A stretch of 64,000 nucleotides of DNA from Phaeobacter inhibens DSM 16374 (GCF_000473105.1 NZ_KI421498.1:1674001-1738000); one strand, 5' to 3'. Numbered from the stretch's first letter, positions 25,478 to 35,361 are shown. The notes: a model not told the origin generated them from the letters alone. A program made the numbers and translations.

Positions 25478-26407
25478 ATGGTTCACGCTATGTCGACAGG
25501 GAAACACAGCGCCAGAGGCCAGGAGTCATCGCGCCGGGGCCTACGGCTTGCGGCGGCACTGACCGGGCTGATGGTCCTCGGCGCCTGCGAAGAGGGCCCG
25601 GGATTGGCCTTCCTCAAACCGAAAGCACAGGAGGACGGGGCCGTTACACCCTCCAGCAGCACCCGTCTGGTGGAACGCGAGGTGGAGGCACCGGAGGTGT
25701 TCCAGGTGACCGAAGCAGGTCTGTGGGATGGTCGTCCCTCGCTGGGCGGGGTCTGGGTAGCGCATCCCGATGCCGAGGATCCCGAACAGGTGATCATTCG
25801 CAATCAGGCCAATGGCAAATTCGTGATCGGTGCGCTGTTCCGGCGCGAGCGGGAAATTCCCGGTCCCCGGCTGCAGGTGTCCTCCGATGCGTCCGAGGCT
25901 CTGGGCATGTTGGCGGGTGCGCCGGTTGAACTGAATGTGACTGCGCTGCGCAGTGAAAAGGTCGCCGACCCGGAGCAGGCAGCGGAGGTGATCCTTGAGG
26001 ATGCGGATGTCGCGCTTGCCGATGGCGGTGATATCGACACGCAGCCGCTCGACCCGATCGCCGGCGCTGCGGCGGCCATTGACGCGGCGGTCCCGACCGC
26101 AACGGCCCCCACGCAGACAGCCGCACCCGCGGTGACCACCGCGGCAACCAAGGCAGCGGCAGCCAGCTCCTCGCTGAGCAAACCCTATATCCAGATCGGC
26201 ATCTTCAGCGTTGAGGCCAATGCCAAACGTACCGCCGATCAGATGCGCAATGCCGGGCTTCTGCCCTCAGTCCTGTCCCAGTCCAGCAACGGCAAACCGT
26301 TCTGGCGGGTGCTGGTCGGGCCGGCCCAATCGAAATCCGAACGCAGCCAGCTGCTGAAGAGCGTCAAGTCCATCGGCTTCTCTGATGCCTATGCGGTCAC
26401 CAATTGA
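25478..26407 (+). CDS. SPOR-domain lipoprotein
   Basis: The protein has 309 residues. A lipoprotein signal with lipobox LGAC puts the acylated cysteine at residue 37. A middle domain of about 130 residues includes WVAHPDAEDPEQVIIRNQANG, followed by an Ala/Thr-rich linker. A C-terminal SPOR domain (about 230-309, KPYIQIGIFSVEANAKRTADQM...WRVLVGP) ends the protein. SPOR domains bind denuded glycan at the division site, so this is probably an envelope protein of cell division or cell-wall remodelling. The next gene, a D,D-carboxypeptidase, supports this. ATG 25478 is chosen over an upstream frame that lacks the signal. Confidence 0.85.
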   Translation: MVHAMSTGKHSARGQESSRRGLRLAAALTGLMVLGACEEGPGLAFLKPKAQEDGAVTPSSSTRLVEREVEAPEVFQVTEAGLWDGRPSLGGVWVAHPDAEDPEQVIIRNQANGKFVIGALFRREREIPGPRLQVSSDASEALGMLAGAPVELNVTALRSEKVADPEQAAEVILEDADVALADGGDIDTQPLDPIAGAAAAIDAAVPTATAPTQTAAPAVTTAATKAAAASSSLSKPYIQIGIFSVEANAKRTADQMRNAGLLPSVLSQSSNGKPFWRVLVGPAQSKSERSQLLKSVKSIGFSDAYAVTN

Positions 26408-26459
26408 CCTCGCTTGTGCGGCTCTGCCTGACGTGACCAACCGGAAAGACGCTCCTGTT

Positions 26460-27650
26460 ATGACCTTTCTCCCCTCTCCGCTTCGCACTGCTTTGAAACT
26501 GACCTGTGCGGCTGGCCTGTTGGTCAGCCTTTCGGCGCTGTCGGCTGCGGCCTTTGATACCCGCGCCCGTGCCGCCTATGTGCTGGATCAGGAAACGGAT
26601 ACCGTGCTGCTGGCCAAGAACGCCGATCTGGCGCTGCCGCCTGCGTCGATGTCGAAACTGATGACGCTTTATGTGGCGTTTGAGGCGATCCGAGATGGCC
26701 GCCTGACGCTGGATGAACGGCTGCCGGTCAGTGAACACGCGATGAGCTACAAGGGCTCGACCATGTTCCTCAACACCCAGGACCGGGTCCGGGTGGAGGA
26801 TCTGCTGCGCGGGATTATCGTGCTGTCGGGCAATGATGCCTGTGTGGTGCTGGCCGAAGCGCTGAGCCCGGATGGCACCGAGGCGGGGTTTGCCCGCTAC
26901 ATGACCAAACGAGCGCAGGAAATGGGGATGGAGAACTCCACCTTTGCCAATTCCAACGGCTGGCCCGCCGCCGGGCACCGTATGTCGGTGGAGGATCTGG
27001 CGATCCTTGCGGAGAAGCTGATCGAAGATTTCCCGCAGTATTACCCGCTGTTTGCCGAACGGGAGTTTGAATTTGATGGCCGCGCGCCCTCCAATGTGCG
27101 CAACCGCAACCCGCTGCTGGGTCTGGGCATCGGCGCGGACGGTCTGAAAACGGGGCACACATCCGAGGCGGGGTATGGTCTGGTGGGATCTGCCGCACAG
27201 GGTGACCGACGGGTGATTTTTGTGATCACCGGTCTGGACAGCACCACCGCCCGCGCAGAGGAGGCCGAGGCCATTGTTAACTGGTCGTTTCGCCAATTTG
27301 CCAAAAAAACGGTGGCTAAAGCGGGTGTTCCGGTCGCAGAAGCCGAGGTCTGGCGCGGGGCAGAGGCAACCGTAGGGCTGGTGCCTGCTGAGGATCTGAA
27401 CGTGTTGTTGCCCGCGCTTGCCGGTCGCGAAATCACCGGTGAGGTGGTCTATACCGGGCCAATTGATGCGCCCATTGAGAAGGGCCAGAAACTGGCCGAA
27501 CTGGTGCTGCAACCGGATGAGCTGCCGGAGGTGCGCCTGCCGCTGGTGGCGGAAAAGGACATTCCGACCGGCGGCTTTCCAGTGCGGGTGAAAACCGCAG
27601 CGCAGGTGCTGGTGAAACGTTTCATCAGCGGGCCTGAGGCCAGCCAGTGA
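26460..27650 (+). CDS. D-alanyl-D-alanine carboxypeptidase (PBP5/DacA-type)
   Basis: The protein has 396 residues with a signal peptide ending near residue 31. The three serine-acyltransferase motifs are present: SMSK (63-66), SGN (123-125) and KTG (230-232). A C-terminal PBP5-type beta domain lies beyond about residue 290. It trims the terminal D-Ala from peptidoglycan pentapeptides in the periplasm. It follows the SPOR lipoprotein after about 50 bases and overlaps tmk by GTGA. ATG 26460 immediately precedes the signal; an upstream in-frame ATG at 26385 lies inside the previous gene. Confidence 0.93.
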   Translation: MTFLPSPLRTALKLTCAAGLLVSLSALSAAAFDTRARAAYVLDQETDTVLLAKNADLALPPASMSKLMTLYVAFEAIRDGRLTLDERLPVSEHAMSYKGSTMFLNTQDRVRVEDLLRGIIVLSGNDACVVLAEALSPDGTEAGFARYMTKRAQEMGMENSTFANSNGWPAAGHRMSVEDLAILAEKLIEDFPQYYPLFAEREFEFDGRAPSNVRNRNPLLGLGIGADGLKTGHTSEAGYGLVGSAAQGDRRVIFVITGLDSTTARAEEAEAIVNWSFRQFAKKTVAKAGVPVAEAEVWRGAEATVGLVPAEDLNVLLPALAGREITGEVVYTGPIDAPIEKGQKLAELVLQPDELPEVRLPLVAEKDIPTGGFPVRVKTAAQVLVKRFISGPEASQ

Positions 27651-28336
27651 CACCGGCCAAGACCGGCGCCACAGCCGATGGCGCAGCCCCCTATCCTGGC
27701 CTGTTTGTCACCTTTGAAGGCATCGACGGCTCCGGCAAATCGACGCAATGTCGGCTGCTGGCCGAAGCGCTGCAGGCGCAGGGGATTGAGGTTGTCCTGA
27801 CCCGTGAGCCGGGCGGATCAGATGGCGCGGAGGAGATCCGCCGTCTGGTGCTGGAGGGCGACCCGGACCGCTGGTCGGCGGAGACCGAGCTGCTGTTGTT
27901 CACGGCGGCACGACGCGATCATATGGAACGGCGCATCCTGCCTGCGCTGGCGGCGGGCAAGGTGGTGGTCTGTGACCGCTTTGCCGATAGCACCCGAATG
28001 TATCAGGGGCTATCGCGCGGGGACCTGCGCGCCAGCGTCGATCAGCTGCATGCCCTGATGATTGGCCATGAACCGGACCTGACCATCCTGATCGACATGG
28101 ACCCGTCCAAGGGGCTGGCACGGGCCAAGGGCCGTCAGGGCAGCGAAGAGCGGTTCGAGGATTTCGGTCTGGATCTGCAACAGCGGATGCGCGCCGGGTT
28201 TCTCGCATTGGCGGAGGAATTTGCCGACCGGTTTCGCGTCATTGACGGGGACCGCCCGATTGAGCTGGTGGCGCAGGATGTGCTGGGGGTTGTCACCACC
28301 TCCCTACCTGCTTCCGATGGAGACGTCGGCGCATGA
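27647..28336 (+). CDS. tmk: Thymidylate kinase
   Basis: The protein has 229 residues. The P-loop GIDGSGKST is at 25-33, the DR(Y/F) dTMP-binding motif appears as CDRFADSTRMYQG, and the lid region follows. It phosphorylates dTMP to dTDP. The GTG start overlaps the previous stop by 4 bases, giving an N-terminal extension of about 18 residues before the core; this could be trimmed, but no closer start exists. It overlaps holB by ATGA. Confidence 0.95.
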   Translation: MTPAKTGATADGAAPYPGLFVTFEGIDGSGKSTQCRLLAEALQAQGIEVVLTREPGGSDGAEEIRRLVLEGDPDRWSAETELLLFTAARRDHMERRILPALAAGKVVVCDRFADSTRMYQGLSRGDLRASVDQLHALMIGHEPDLTILIDMDPSKGLARAKGRQGSEERFEDFGLDLQQRMRAGFLALAEEFADRFRVIDGDRPIELVAQDVLGVVTTSLPASDGDVGA

Positions 28337-29454
28337 GCAAGGATGACGCCCCTCTGCGCGCAGATCAGACAGCCGGCGCGCCCCATCCGCGCGAAACGCT
28401 GCACCTGTTTGGGCAAGCGCAGGCAGAGCAGGATTTCCTGACCGCCTTCAACTCTGACCGTTTGCACCATGGCTGGCTGCTGACTGGCCCGCAGGGCGTG
28501 GGCAAGGCAACGCTGGCCTGGCGCATTGCGGCGTTTCTTCTGTCGCAGCCGCCTGCGGAGGATGCGGGGCTGTTCGGTGCGCCGCCGCCTGCCACCTCGC
28601 TTGATATCGGGATGGATCATCCGGTAATGCATCGCATTCAGGCGCTGGCGGAGCCGGGGCTGGCCTCCATCACCCGCAGCGTTAACGACAAAGGCAAGCT
28701 GCGCGATCAGATCGTGGTTGACGACATTCGCGCGCTGAACAAATTCTTTGGCCTGTCGGCAACTGACGGCGGACGTCGGGTGGTGATCGTTGATGCCGCG
28801 GACGAGATGAACACAAGTGCCGCCAATGCCCTGCTGAAGATGCTGGAAGAGCCGCCTGCCCGCACAACCCTGCTGCTGGTATCGCACCAGCCCTCCCGGC
28901 TGTTGCCGACGATCCGTTCGCGTTGTCGGCTGTTGCGGTTCGCGCCGCTGAGCCCTGAGGATATGCAGGCGGCGCTGACGCAGGCAGGCGCTGAGCTGCC
29001 AAAGCAAGCCGGCCATCTGGCCGCGCTGTCCAATGGTTCGGTCGGGGCGGCGCTGCGGCTGCTGAACCTCGGTGGCTTGCAGGCCTATAGCGATGTGGTG
29101 CGGCTGCTGGACAGCCTGCCCCGGCTGGATCGGCAGCGCGCGATGGCATTGGCGGAACAGGCCGCAGCGCGAGGAGGTGCCGATAAATTTGAGCTGCTGC
29201 TCACCCTGATTGATACGGCGCTGGCGCGGCTGGCACGCACCGGGGCCACCGGAATGCCGCCGCAGCCCGAAGCTGCTCCGCAGGAGGCAGCGGTGCTGTC
29301 ACGGCTTTCACCGACGCCGCAAAAGGCGCGTGCCTGGGCGGATCTGGCAGCGCAGGTGACAGCCCGGATGCGCCACGGTCAGGCGGTGAACCTTGACCCC
29401 GCAGCACTTGTCCTAGATACGGTTTTCAAGATGCAGGACACTGCGGCGCGCTGA
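28333..29454 (+). CDS. holB: DNA polymerase III subunit delta prime
   Basis: The protein has 373 residues. An AAA+ clamp-loader domain carries GPQGVGKA. The usual Thr/Ser after Lys is Ala, as often seen in delta prime subunits, which do not hydrolyse ATP. It also has VVIVDAADEMNTSAANALLKMLEEPP and the SRC-type RSRCRLL motif. It is part of the clamp loader that places the beta sliding clamp on DNA. The tmk-holB-tatD order is widespread in alphaproteobacteria. Confidence 0.93.
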   Translation: MSKDDAPLRADQTAGAPHPRETLHLFGQAQAEQDFLTAFNSDRLHHGWLLTGPQGVGKATLAWRIAAFLLSQPPAEDAGLFGAPPPATSLDIGMDHPVMHRIQALAEPGLASITRSVNDKGKLRDQIVVDDIRALNKFFGLSATDGGRRVVIVDAADEMNTSAANALLKMLEEPPARTTLLLVSHQPSRLLPTIRSRCRLLRFAPLSPEDMQAALTQAGAELPKQAGHLAALSNGSVGAALRLLNLGGLQAYSDVVRLLDSLPRLDRQRAMALAEQAAARGGADKFELLLTLIDTALARLARTGATGMPPQPEAAPQEAAVLSRLSPTPQKARAWADLAAQVTARMRHGQAVNLDPAALVLDTVFKMQDTAAR

Positions 29455-29498
29455 TCCGGGCCACCGGACCGCCCCGCAGGACGCGACAGAGAGCAGTT

Positions 29499-30320
29499 AT
29501 GACCGAGAGCCTTTCCCCCATGCCCCCGTCCATTACGGACAGCCATTGCCATCTGGATTTTCCCGATTTCGAGGGTGAGCTGGACGCGCTGATTGCGCGG
29601 GCAGCTGAGGCCGGTGTGACTCGCATGGTCACCATCTGCACCAAACTGCGCAACGAGCCCAGCGTAAGGGCCATCGCCGAGGCACATGCGCCGATCTTCT
29701 ATGCGGCGGGCACCCACCCGATGAGTGCCGCAGACGAACCGCTGGTCTCAGTGGACGAGCTGGTGGCGCTGGCGCAGCATCCGAAATTTGTCGGCATTGG
29801 CGAGACCGGACTGGATTATCACTATACCGCCGACAGTGCGGAGGTGCAGAAGACCTCGCTCAGAACCCATATTACGGCGGCACGGGAAACCGGCCTGCCG
29901 CTGATCATCCACGCCCGCGCGGCGGATGACGATATGGCGATGATCCTGCGCGAGGAAATGGCCAAGGGCGCCTATACCTGTGTGATGCACTGTTTCTCCT
30001 CCTCGCCTGAACTGGCACGGGCGGCGCTGGATCTGGGGTTTTACCTGTCGATGTCGGGCATCGCCGCCTTTCCCAAGAGCCAGGAGCTGCGCGATATCTT
30101 TGCCGCTGCCCCAATGGAGCGGATTCTGGTGGAGACCGACGCGCCCTATCTGGCACCGCCGCCCTATCGCGGCAAACGCAATGAGCCGGCCTATACCGCA
30201 CACACCGCCCGCGTGGGCGCAGAGGTGTTTGGTGTGGATTACGCCGATTTTGCGGCCCAGACGCAGGCGAATTTTGACCGGCTGTTCTGGAAAGCGGCGC
30301 AATATGAGGCCGCCGCCTGA
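29499..30320 (+). CDS. tatD: TatD-family metal-dependent deoxyribonuclease
   Basis: The protein has 273 residues and a TIM-barrel metallohydrolase signature: DSHCHLDF, the GETGLDYHY block, LIIHARAADDD, MHCFSSSPELA and VETDAPYLAPPPYRGKRNEPAY. The family has 3'-5' exonuclease activity and a role in DNA quality control. ATG 29499 has GAGAGCAG upstream; ATG 29520 is an alternative nearer the core. Its stop shares a base with the next start (TGATG). Confidence 0.92.
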   Translation: MTESLSPMPPSITDSHCHLDFPDFEGELDALIARAAEAGVTRMVTICTKLRNEPSVRAIAEAHAPIFYAAGTHPMSAADEPLVSVDELVALAQHPKFVGIGETGLDYHYTADSAEVQKTSLRTHITAARETGLPLIIHARAADDDMAMILREEMAKGAYTCVMHCFSSSPELARAALDLGFYLSMSGIAAFPKSQELRDIFAAAPMERILVETDAPYLAPPPYRGKRNEPAYTAHTARVGAEVFGVDYADFAAQTQANFDRLFWKAAQYEAAA

Positions 30321-31117
30321 TGGGCGTGCTGCGCTTTACCATTCTGGGCTGCGGCTCCTCCGGTGGAGTGCCGCGTCTTGGCGGGCATTGGGGCGCCTGC
30401 GATCCGACCAATCCGCGCAACACCCGGCGGCGCTGTTCGCTGCTGGTGGAGCGTGAGGGGCCGGAGGGCACCACAACGGTGCTGATCGACACCTCCCCCG
30501 ATATGCGCAGTCAGTTGCTGGACAGTGGTATCGGGCGGCTGGACGGTGTAGTCTACACCCATTCCCATGCCGACCATGTGCATGGCATCGACGATCTGCG
30601 AATGATCGTCTTCAACATGCGCGACCGTATTCCGGTCTATGCCGATGGTGACACGCAGAACGCGCTGTTGTCGCGGTTTGGCTATGCCTTTGTGCAGCCC
30701 GCAGGCTCTCCCTACCCGCCCATTCTGGACCTGCGCAGTATTGATGGGCCGCTGACTATATCCGGCCCCGGTGGCGATATCACTCTGCGCCCGTTTGAGG
30801 TCAATCATGGCTCCATGGACGCGCTGGGGTTCCGCATTGGCGATCTGGCCTATCTGCCGGATGTGGCCAAGATCCCCGACAGCGCGCTGGTGGAATTGCA
30901 GGATCTGCACTGCTGGATCCTTGATGCGCTGCGCCGCAAGCCGCACCCCACCCATCTGTCGCTGGACGAAGCGCTGGAGTGGATCGAGCGGATGGCGCCA
31001 AAGCGCGCGGTACTGACCAATATGCACATTGATCTGGATTACGCGCAGGTCGCCGCTGAGACCCCTGATCATATTGATCCCGCCTATGACGGGATGGTGA
31101 TCGAATACCCGATCTGA
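30320..31117 (+). CDS. MBL-fold metallo-hydrolase (PhnP-like)
   Basis: The protein has 265 residues. It carries a zinc-binding HSHADHVHGIDD motif, a cysteine-rich N-terminus (LGCGSSGGVPRLGGHWGAC) and the GFRIGDLAYLPDVAKI segment. These features fit the PhnP/RNase Z-like phosphodiesterase subgroup. It is coupled to tatD by a 1-base overlap, a common alphaproteobacterial pairing. The physiological substrate (cyclic phosphodiester or other) is not known for this subgroup. It is cytoplasmic. Confidence 0.88.
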   Translation: MGVLRFTILGCGSSGGVPRLGGHWGACDPTNPRNTRRRCSLLVEREGPEGTTTVLIDTSPDMRSQLLDSGIGRLDGVVYTHSHADHVHGIDDLRMIVFNMRDRIPVYADGDTQNALLSRFGYAFVQPAGSPYPPILDLRSIDGPLTISGPGGDITLRPFEVNHGSMDALGFRIGDLAYLPDVAKIPDSALVELQDLHCWILDALRRKPHPTHLSLDEALEWIERMAPKRAVLTNMHIDLDYAQVAAETPDHIDPAYDGMVIEYPI

Positions 31118-31163
31118 GCCGCCACATAAGGCGCCCGCGACCCCGCCCACAGGAAGGCACATC

Positions 31164-32096
31164 ATGTTTCAGAGCTTGATTGATGTCATCCTGCCGGTGT
31201 TTCTGGTCATCGGTGCGGGCTATGTCGCCACCCGTCGCGGGTATTTTCAGGCCAGCCATGTCGATGGGCTGATGAAATTCACCCAGAGCTTTGCCATCCC
31301 CTGCCTATTGTTTCGCGCGATTGCGACGCTGGACCTGTCGGCGAGTTTTGATCCGCGCCTGCTGATCAGTTTCTACACCGGTGCCGCGATCTGTTTCTGT
31401 CTGGGGATGGCCGGTGCGCGGCTGATTTTCAAACGCGACTGGGAGGATTGCGTGGCGATCGGCTTTTGCTGCCTGTTCTCCAATTCGGTGCTGCTGGGCC
31501 TGCCGATCACGGAGCGCGCCTATGGGGCCGACAATCTGACCGGCAACTACGCGATCATCGCCTTTCACTCGCCGTTTTGCTACGGGCTGGGGATCACGGT
31601 GATGGAGATCGTGCGCAACAAGGGCGCGGGCGGCTTTGCTACGGTGAGATCGGTTTTCAGCGCCATGTTCAAGAATGTGCTGATCCTCGGCATCGCCTTG
31701 GGCTTTGTCGTCAACCTCTCGGGCCTGTGGATCCCGCAGGCGGTGGATGAGGCGCTGTCGCTGGTCATTCGGGCGGCCCTGCCGACGGCGCTGTTCGCGC
31801 TTGGGGGTGTGCTGGTGCAATACCGCCCCGAAGGAGATCTGCGCGCCATCGGCTTTGTCTGCGCGATCTCATTAATGGTACATCCGGCGCTGGTCTGGAG
31901 CATGGGCAGCGCCTTGAAGGTGCAGCCGGATCTGTTCCGCTCTGCGGTGCTGAATGCCGCGATGGCGCCGGGGTTCAACGCCTATATCTTTGCCAATATG
32001 TATGGGCGCGCGAAACGGGTGGCGGCCTCCTCGGTGCTGATTGCCACGGGATCCTGTATCCTGACGGTCTGGCTGTGGCTGCTGATCCTGGGCTAA
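31164..32096 (+). CDS. AEC-family (auxin efflux carrier-type) transporter
   Basis: The protein has 310 residues with about ten hydrophobic segments in two inverted five-helix units, typical of AEC carriers. The family motifs near FAIPCLLFRAIA and NSVLLGLPITERAYG are present. It is an inner-membrane secondary transporter of small organic anions; substrate unknown. An AGGAAGG ribosome site precedes the start. It is the last rightward gene before a bidirectional terminator. Confidence 0.88.
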   Translation: MFQSLIDVILPVFLVIGAGYVATRRGYFQASHVDGLMKFTQSFAIPCLLFRAIATLDLSASFDPRLLISFYTGAAICFCLGMAGARLIFKRDWEDCVAIGFCCLFSNSVLLGLPITERAYGADNLTGNYAIIAFHSPFCYGLGITVMEIVRNKGAGGFATVRSVFSAMFKNVLILGIALGFVVNLSGLWIPQAVDEALSLVIRAALPTALFALGGVLVQYRPEGDLRAIGFVCAISLMVHPALVWSMGSALKVQPDLFRSAVLNAAMAPGFNAYIFANMYGRAKRVAASSVLIATGSCILTVWLWLLILG

Positions 32097-32111
32097 GCGG
32101 TCAAACAAACA

Positions 32112-32129
32112 GGGGCGCCGCAGCGCCCC
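32112..32129. terminator. Bidirectional terminator between AEC carrier and tctA
   Basis: GGGGCGC (32112-32118) and GCGCCCC (32123-32129) form a perfect stem with loop CGCA. On the minus strand the tail TGTTTGTTTGA is U-rich, so it mainly ends the tctCBA transcript. The plus-strand tail is weaker. Confidence 0.7.
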
Positions 32130-32154
32130 CATTGATCTGTTCTAATGGCGGCTA

Positions 32155-33672
32155 TCAATCGCCGTCGGCCACACCGCGCTGGCGCAGCCGCGCACGGCGG
32201 GCACGGTAGCTGGGCAGGATCACCAGAAGGGCCGCCAGCCCCAAGAGGCCGATGGTCATCGGGCGCTCCATCAGAAAGCCCAGCCCATCATAAAGCTGCA
32301 TCGAGCGGGAGAAGTTATCCTCCAGCATTGAACCCAGAATGAAGCCGATCAGCAGGGGCGCGAGCGGATAGTCGGCAAAGCGCAGCACCGTGGCACAAAT
32401 CCCCAGACCCACAAGGATCAGCAGTTCGGTCGCATTGTTCTGCCCGATATAGGCCCCCATCAACGTGAAGAAGAAGATGAAGGGGATCAGGTAGTTGCGC
32501 GGCACCGCCAGAACCTTGGCGATATAGGGAATCAGCGGCAGGTTCAGAACCAGAAGGATCAGATTGCCGACATACATGGAGATGATCACGGCCCAGAAGA
32601 TCTCCGGCTCATCCACCATCAGGCGCGGGCCGGGCGAGACATTGAGCGCGATCAGCGCGCCCAGCAGGATCGCGGTGGTGCCGGAACCGGGGATGCCCAG
32701 CGTCAGCAGTGGCACAAAGGAACCTGTGCAGGCTGCGTTATTGGCGCTTTCGGGCGCGGCGAGGCCTTTGATCGAGCCGTTGCCGAACTCTTTCTGTTCG
32801 TCCTTCGGGGCGATATTGCGCTCCACCGCGTAGCCAAGGAAGGAGGCGATGGTGGCCCCTGCCCCCGGTAGGACACCGATCAGGAAGCCCTGAATCGACT
32901 GGCGACCAATCACCGGCGCGATGGACTTCGCCTCCGCCTTGGTGATGCGCAGATCCTTGATCTCATTGCTGCCGCCTTCGGTCTTGGAGCGGCTGGGATC
33001 CAGCACCAAGTACAGCGCCTCTGGCAGGGCAAACATCGCCATGGCCAAGGTTATGAAACCAAAGCCCGATTGCAGATCCATAATGCCCATGGTGAAGCGG
33101 GGCATATTGAACAGCGCGCCCTCACCCACCGTGGCCATGATCAGGCCAAGCACGGTCATCAACAGCGCCTTCACCACCTGACCGGTGCCCGCAAAGGCAG
33201 CGATGGCGGAGAGTCCCACAACCATCAGCGCGAAATATTCCGCCGAGTGGAACAGCAGGGCAACGCTGGCCAGTGCGGGCGCGAAGATCATCAGCAGGAC
33301 AGCACCGATGCTGCCGCCACAGAAGGACGAAATCGCCGCCACGGTCAGCGCCTTGCCGGCCTTGCCCTGTCGCGCCAGCGGGTAGCCATCGAAGGACGTC
33401 GCCACTGTCGAGGCCACACCCGGCGCGTTGATCAGGATGGACGAAGTCGAGCCACCGAAGATGGCGCCATAGTAGACACCCGCCAGCAGGATCAGCGCGG
33501 CAGAGGGATCACCGATGGAGATCGCCACCGGGATCATGATGGAAATGATGCTCATCGGGCCGAGACCCGGCAACATGCCGATAAAGGTGCCGATGAGGCA
33601 GCCGCCGATCACCATCAGGAGGTTACTAAAGGAAAAGGCCGTGCTGAGGCCGATCAGAATACCGTCCAGCAT
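32155..33672 (-). CDS. tctA: TTT-family transporter large permease TctA
   Basis: The protein has 505 residues and about twelve transmembrane segments, with conserved TctA loops GMLPGLGPMSIISIMIP and the repeated GVLPGAGATIASFLGYAVE. It is the main channel of a tripartite tricarboxylate transporter, driven by ion gradients with a periplasmic binding protein. It starts one base after tctB ends. The substrate (citrate-type or other carboxylate) is unknown. Confidence 0.94.
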   Translation of the reverse strand: MLDGILIGLSTAFSFSNLLMVIGGCLIGTFIGMLPGLGPMSIISIMIPVAISIGDPSAALILLAGVYYGAIFGGSTSSILINAPGVASTVATSFDGYPLARQGKAGKALTVAAISSFCGGSIGAVLLMIFAPALASVALLFHSAEYFALMVVGLSAIAAFAGTGQVVKALLMTVLGLIMATVGEGALFNMPRFTMGIMDLQSGFGFITLAMAMFALPEALYLVLDPSRSKTEGGSNEIKDLRITKAEAKSIAPVIGRQSIQGFLIGVLPGAGATIASFLGYAVERNIAPKDEQKEFGNGSIKGLAAPESANNAACTGSFVPLLTLGIPGSGTTAILLGALIALNVSPGPRLMVDEPEIFWAVIISMYVGNLILLVLNLPLIPYIAKVLAVPRNYLIPFIFFFTLMGAYIGQNNATELLILVGLGICATVLRFADYPLAPLLIGFILGSMLEDNFSRSMQLYDGLGFLMERPMTIGLLGLAALLVILPSYRARRARLRQRGVADGD

Positions 33673-33673
33673 A

Positions 33674-34168
33674 TCAGCCCCCAGTTCCGAGGAAGAAGGG
33701 CAGCGGGCGCAGGTAGATGCCCAGCACCTGCTGCACCAGATACCAGACCACGCCAGCCGCCAGTACGGCGATGGGGATCAGGATATGCAGCTTGCGCTCG
33801 CCAAGGATCATGGCGCTGATCACCAGAAAGCCAACGGTGGCGATCAGGAACCCCACCGGACGCAGCGCCAGCGCGTAGAGAACCATCATCGCCAGAAGTG
33901 CCGTGGCCTGACCCAGCTTGTAATCCAGCAGACGGCGGTAATCGATGTCGCCGGCCTTTGGGCCCGCATCAGCTTTCTGCGGCGACAGCAGGATGATCAG
34001 CGCGCAGATCACCGCCATGACAGACAGCCCCTTGGGGAAGGTGCTGGGCCAGATGGCATTAAATTTCATGAACGGCGGTAGCCCTTCGTCCATGGTGAAA
34101 AAGGCCGTGTAGCCATAGGCGAGGCTGATCATGAGAATGACCAGCGCGATCCATCGGTCGAGCGCCAT
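33674..34168 (-). CDS. tctB: TTT-family transporter small permease TctB
   Basis: The protein has 164 residues with four predicted transmembrane helices and an intervening hydrophilic stretch, as in TctB. Sequence conservation in this family is low, so the call rests on topology and its position between tctC and tctA. A 149-base gap separates it from tctC. A GGGGGGAGAG ribosome site is present. Confidence 0.88.
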   Translation of the reverse strand: MALDRWIALVILMISLAYGYTAFFTMDEGLPPFMKFNAIWPSTFPKGLSVMAVICALIILLSPQKADAGPKAGDIDYRRLLDYKLGQATALLAMMVLYALALRPVGFLIATVGFLVISAMILGERKLHILIPIAVLAAGVVWYLVQQVLGIYLRPLPFFLGTGG

Positions 34169-34317
34169 CGGGCTCTCCCCCCCTTTGGTGAGATATGTTC
34201 AAAGTGAAACCTGAGCGGCGGCGCGGCCTCCTCCCGAAGATGCGCGCCAGCGGTTTCTGTCGTCAGAGGCGGGCGCCCGGCACCTCTGGGACCGGACGCC
34301 TGTCTGCTCTGCCAGAC

Positions 34318-35295
34318 TTAGAGGAAGCCGAGTTCCTGCATCAGGCTCTTGATGACCTCTTCCTGACCTTCCAGGAAGCTGACGAAATCATCACCGCTGT
34401 TGTGAATGTTGACCCACCCGTTGCGGGCGCGGACCTCTTCCCATTCGGGGGTGTCATACATCTTGGCCAGAGCGGCGCGATAGGCGTCGACCTTTTCCTG
34501 CGGAAGACCGGGTGCGCCAAAGAAACCGCGCCAGTTGACGAAGGTTGCGTCGATCCCCTGTTCTTTCATCGTGGGGGCGTCTGCATAGGCGGGCACGCGG
34601 TCCTCGGCGGTGACGCCGATGATTTTCACCTCGCCTGCGTTGGCGAGATCAATCGCCTCGGAGAAGCCGGTGGAGAGTGCTGCGATTTCACCGGACAGCA
34701 GTGCCGCCATGGCAACCCCGCCTGCATCATAGGGGATGTATTTCACCGCTGTTGGCTCTTCGCCTGCGGCCTTCATCACCATGGCGGCGACCAGATGATC
34801 CATGCCGCCGGGAACCGAACCACCGCCGATGGCGGTCTTGCGCGGATCGGCCTGATAGGCGGCGATCAGATCGGACATGGAGTTGATCGGGCTGTCCTTG
34901 CCCACCACGATGGCCGCGTAATCACCAATGGTACCTGCGACCATGGTGAGATCACGGAAGTTATGCGGGAAGACACCGGTCAGCGAGCGGATCACAATCG
35001 GGGTGGAGTTCACCATCAGGGTGCCATGGTTGCTCTCAGCGTTTTCGATCAGATAGCCGATCGCCTTGCCACCGCCGCCGCCGGACATGTTCTCAAAGGA
35101 GGCATTGCCCACAAGGCCCGCCTTGGTCAGCGCCTCACCGGTGCCGCGCGCGGTGCCGTCCCAGCCGCCGCCTGCGCCGCCGGGGATCAGAAAGTGGATG
35201 CTGTCCACCATCTCATCCGCAGAAACCGGCGCAGCAAAGGCCAGTGTCGCAGCGGTCACCGCCATCAGGGCGCGCCGGGTCAAAGTCATTTTCAT
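34318..35295 (-). CDS. tctC: TTT-family periplasmic binding protein TctC
   Basis: The protein has 325 residues with a signal peptide ending at 'APVSA-D'. It matches the Bug/TctC family, with DSIHFLIPGGAGGGWDGTAR as the ligand-gripping loop and IGGGSVPGGMDHLVAA in the second domain. It delivers a carboxylate-type ligand to TctBA. A GGGAGGA ribosome site lies just upstream of ATG. The gene is divergent from the tctDE regulators, which probably control it. Confidence 0.93.
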   Translation of the reverse strand: MKMTLTRRALMAVTAATLAFAAPVSADEMVDSIHFLIPGGAGGGWDGTARGTGEALTKAGLVGNASFENMSGGGGGKAIGYLIENAESNHGTLMVNSTPIVIRSLTGVFPHNFRDLTMVAGTIGDYAAIVVGKDSPINSMSDLIAAYQADPRKTAIGGGSVPGGMDHLVAAMVMKAAGEEPTAVKYIPYDAGGVAMAALLSGEIAALSTGFSEAIDLANAGEVKIIGVTAEDRVPAYADAPTMKEQGIDATFVNWRGFFGAPGLPQEKVDAYRAALAKMYDTPEWEEVRARNGWVNIHNSGDDFVSFLEGQEEVIKSLMQELGFL

Positions 35296-35361
35296 CTGTT
35301 TGTCCTCCCATTTGACAAATGGCGGCTTGGCCGCTCATGACTGAAAGGGAACACGGCAAGC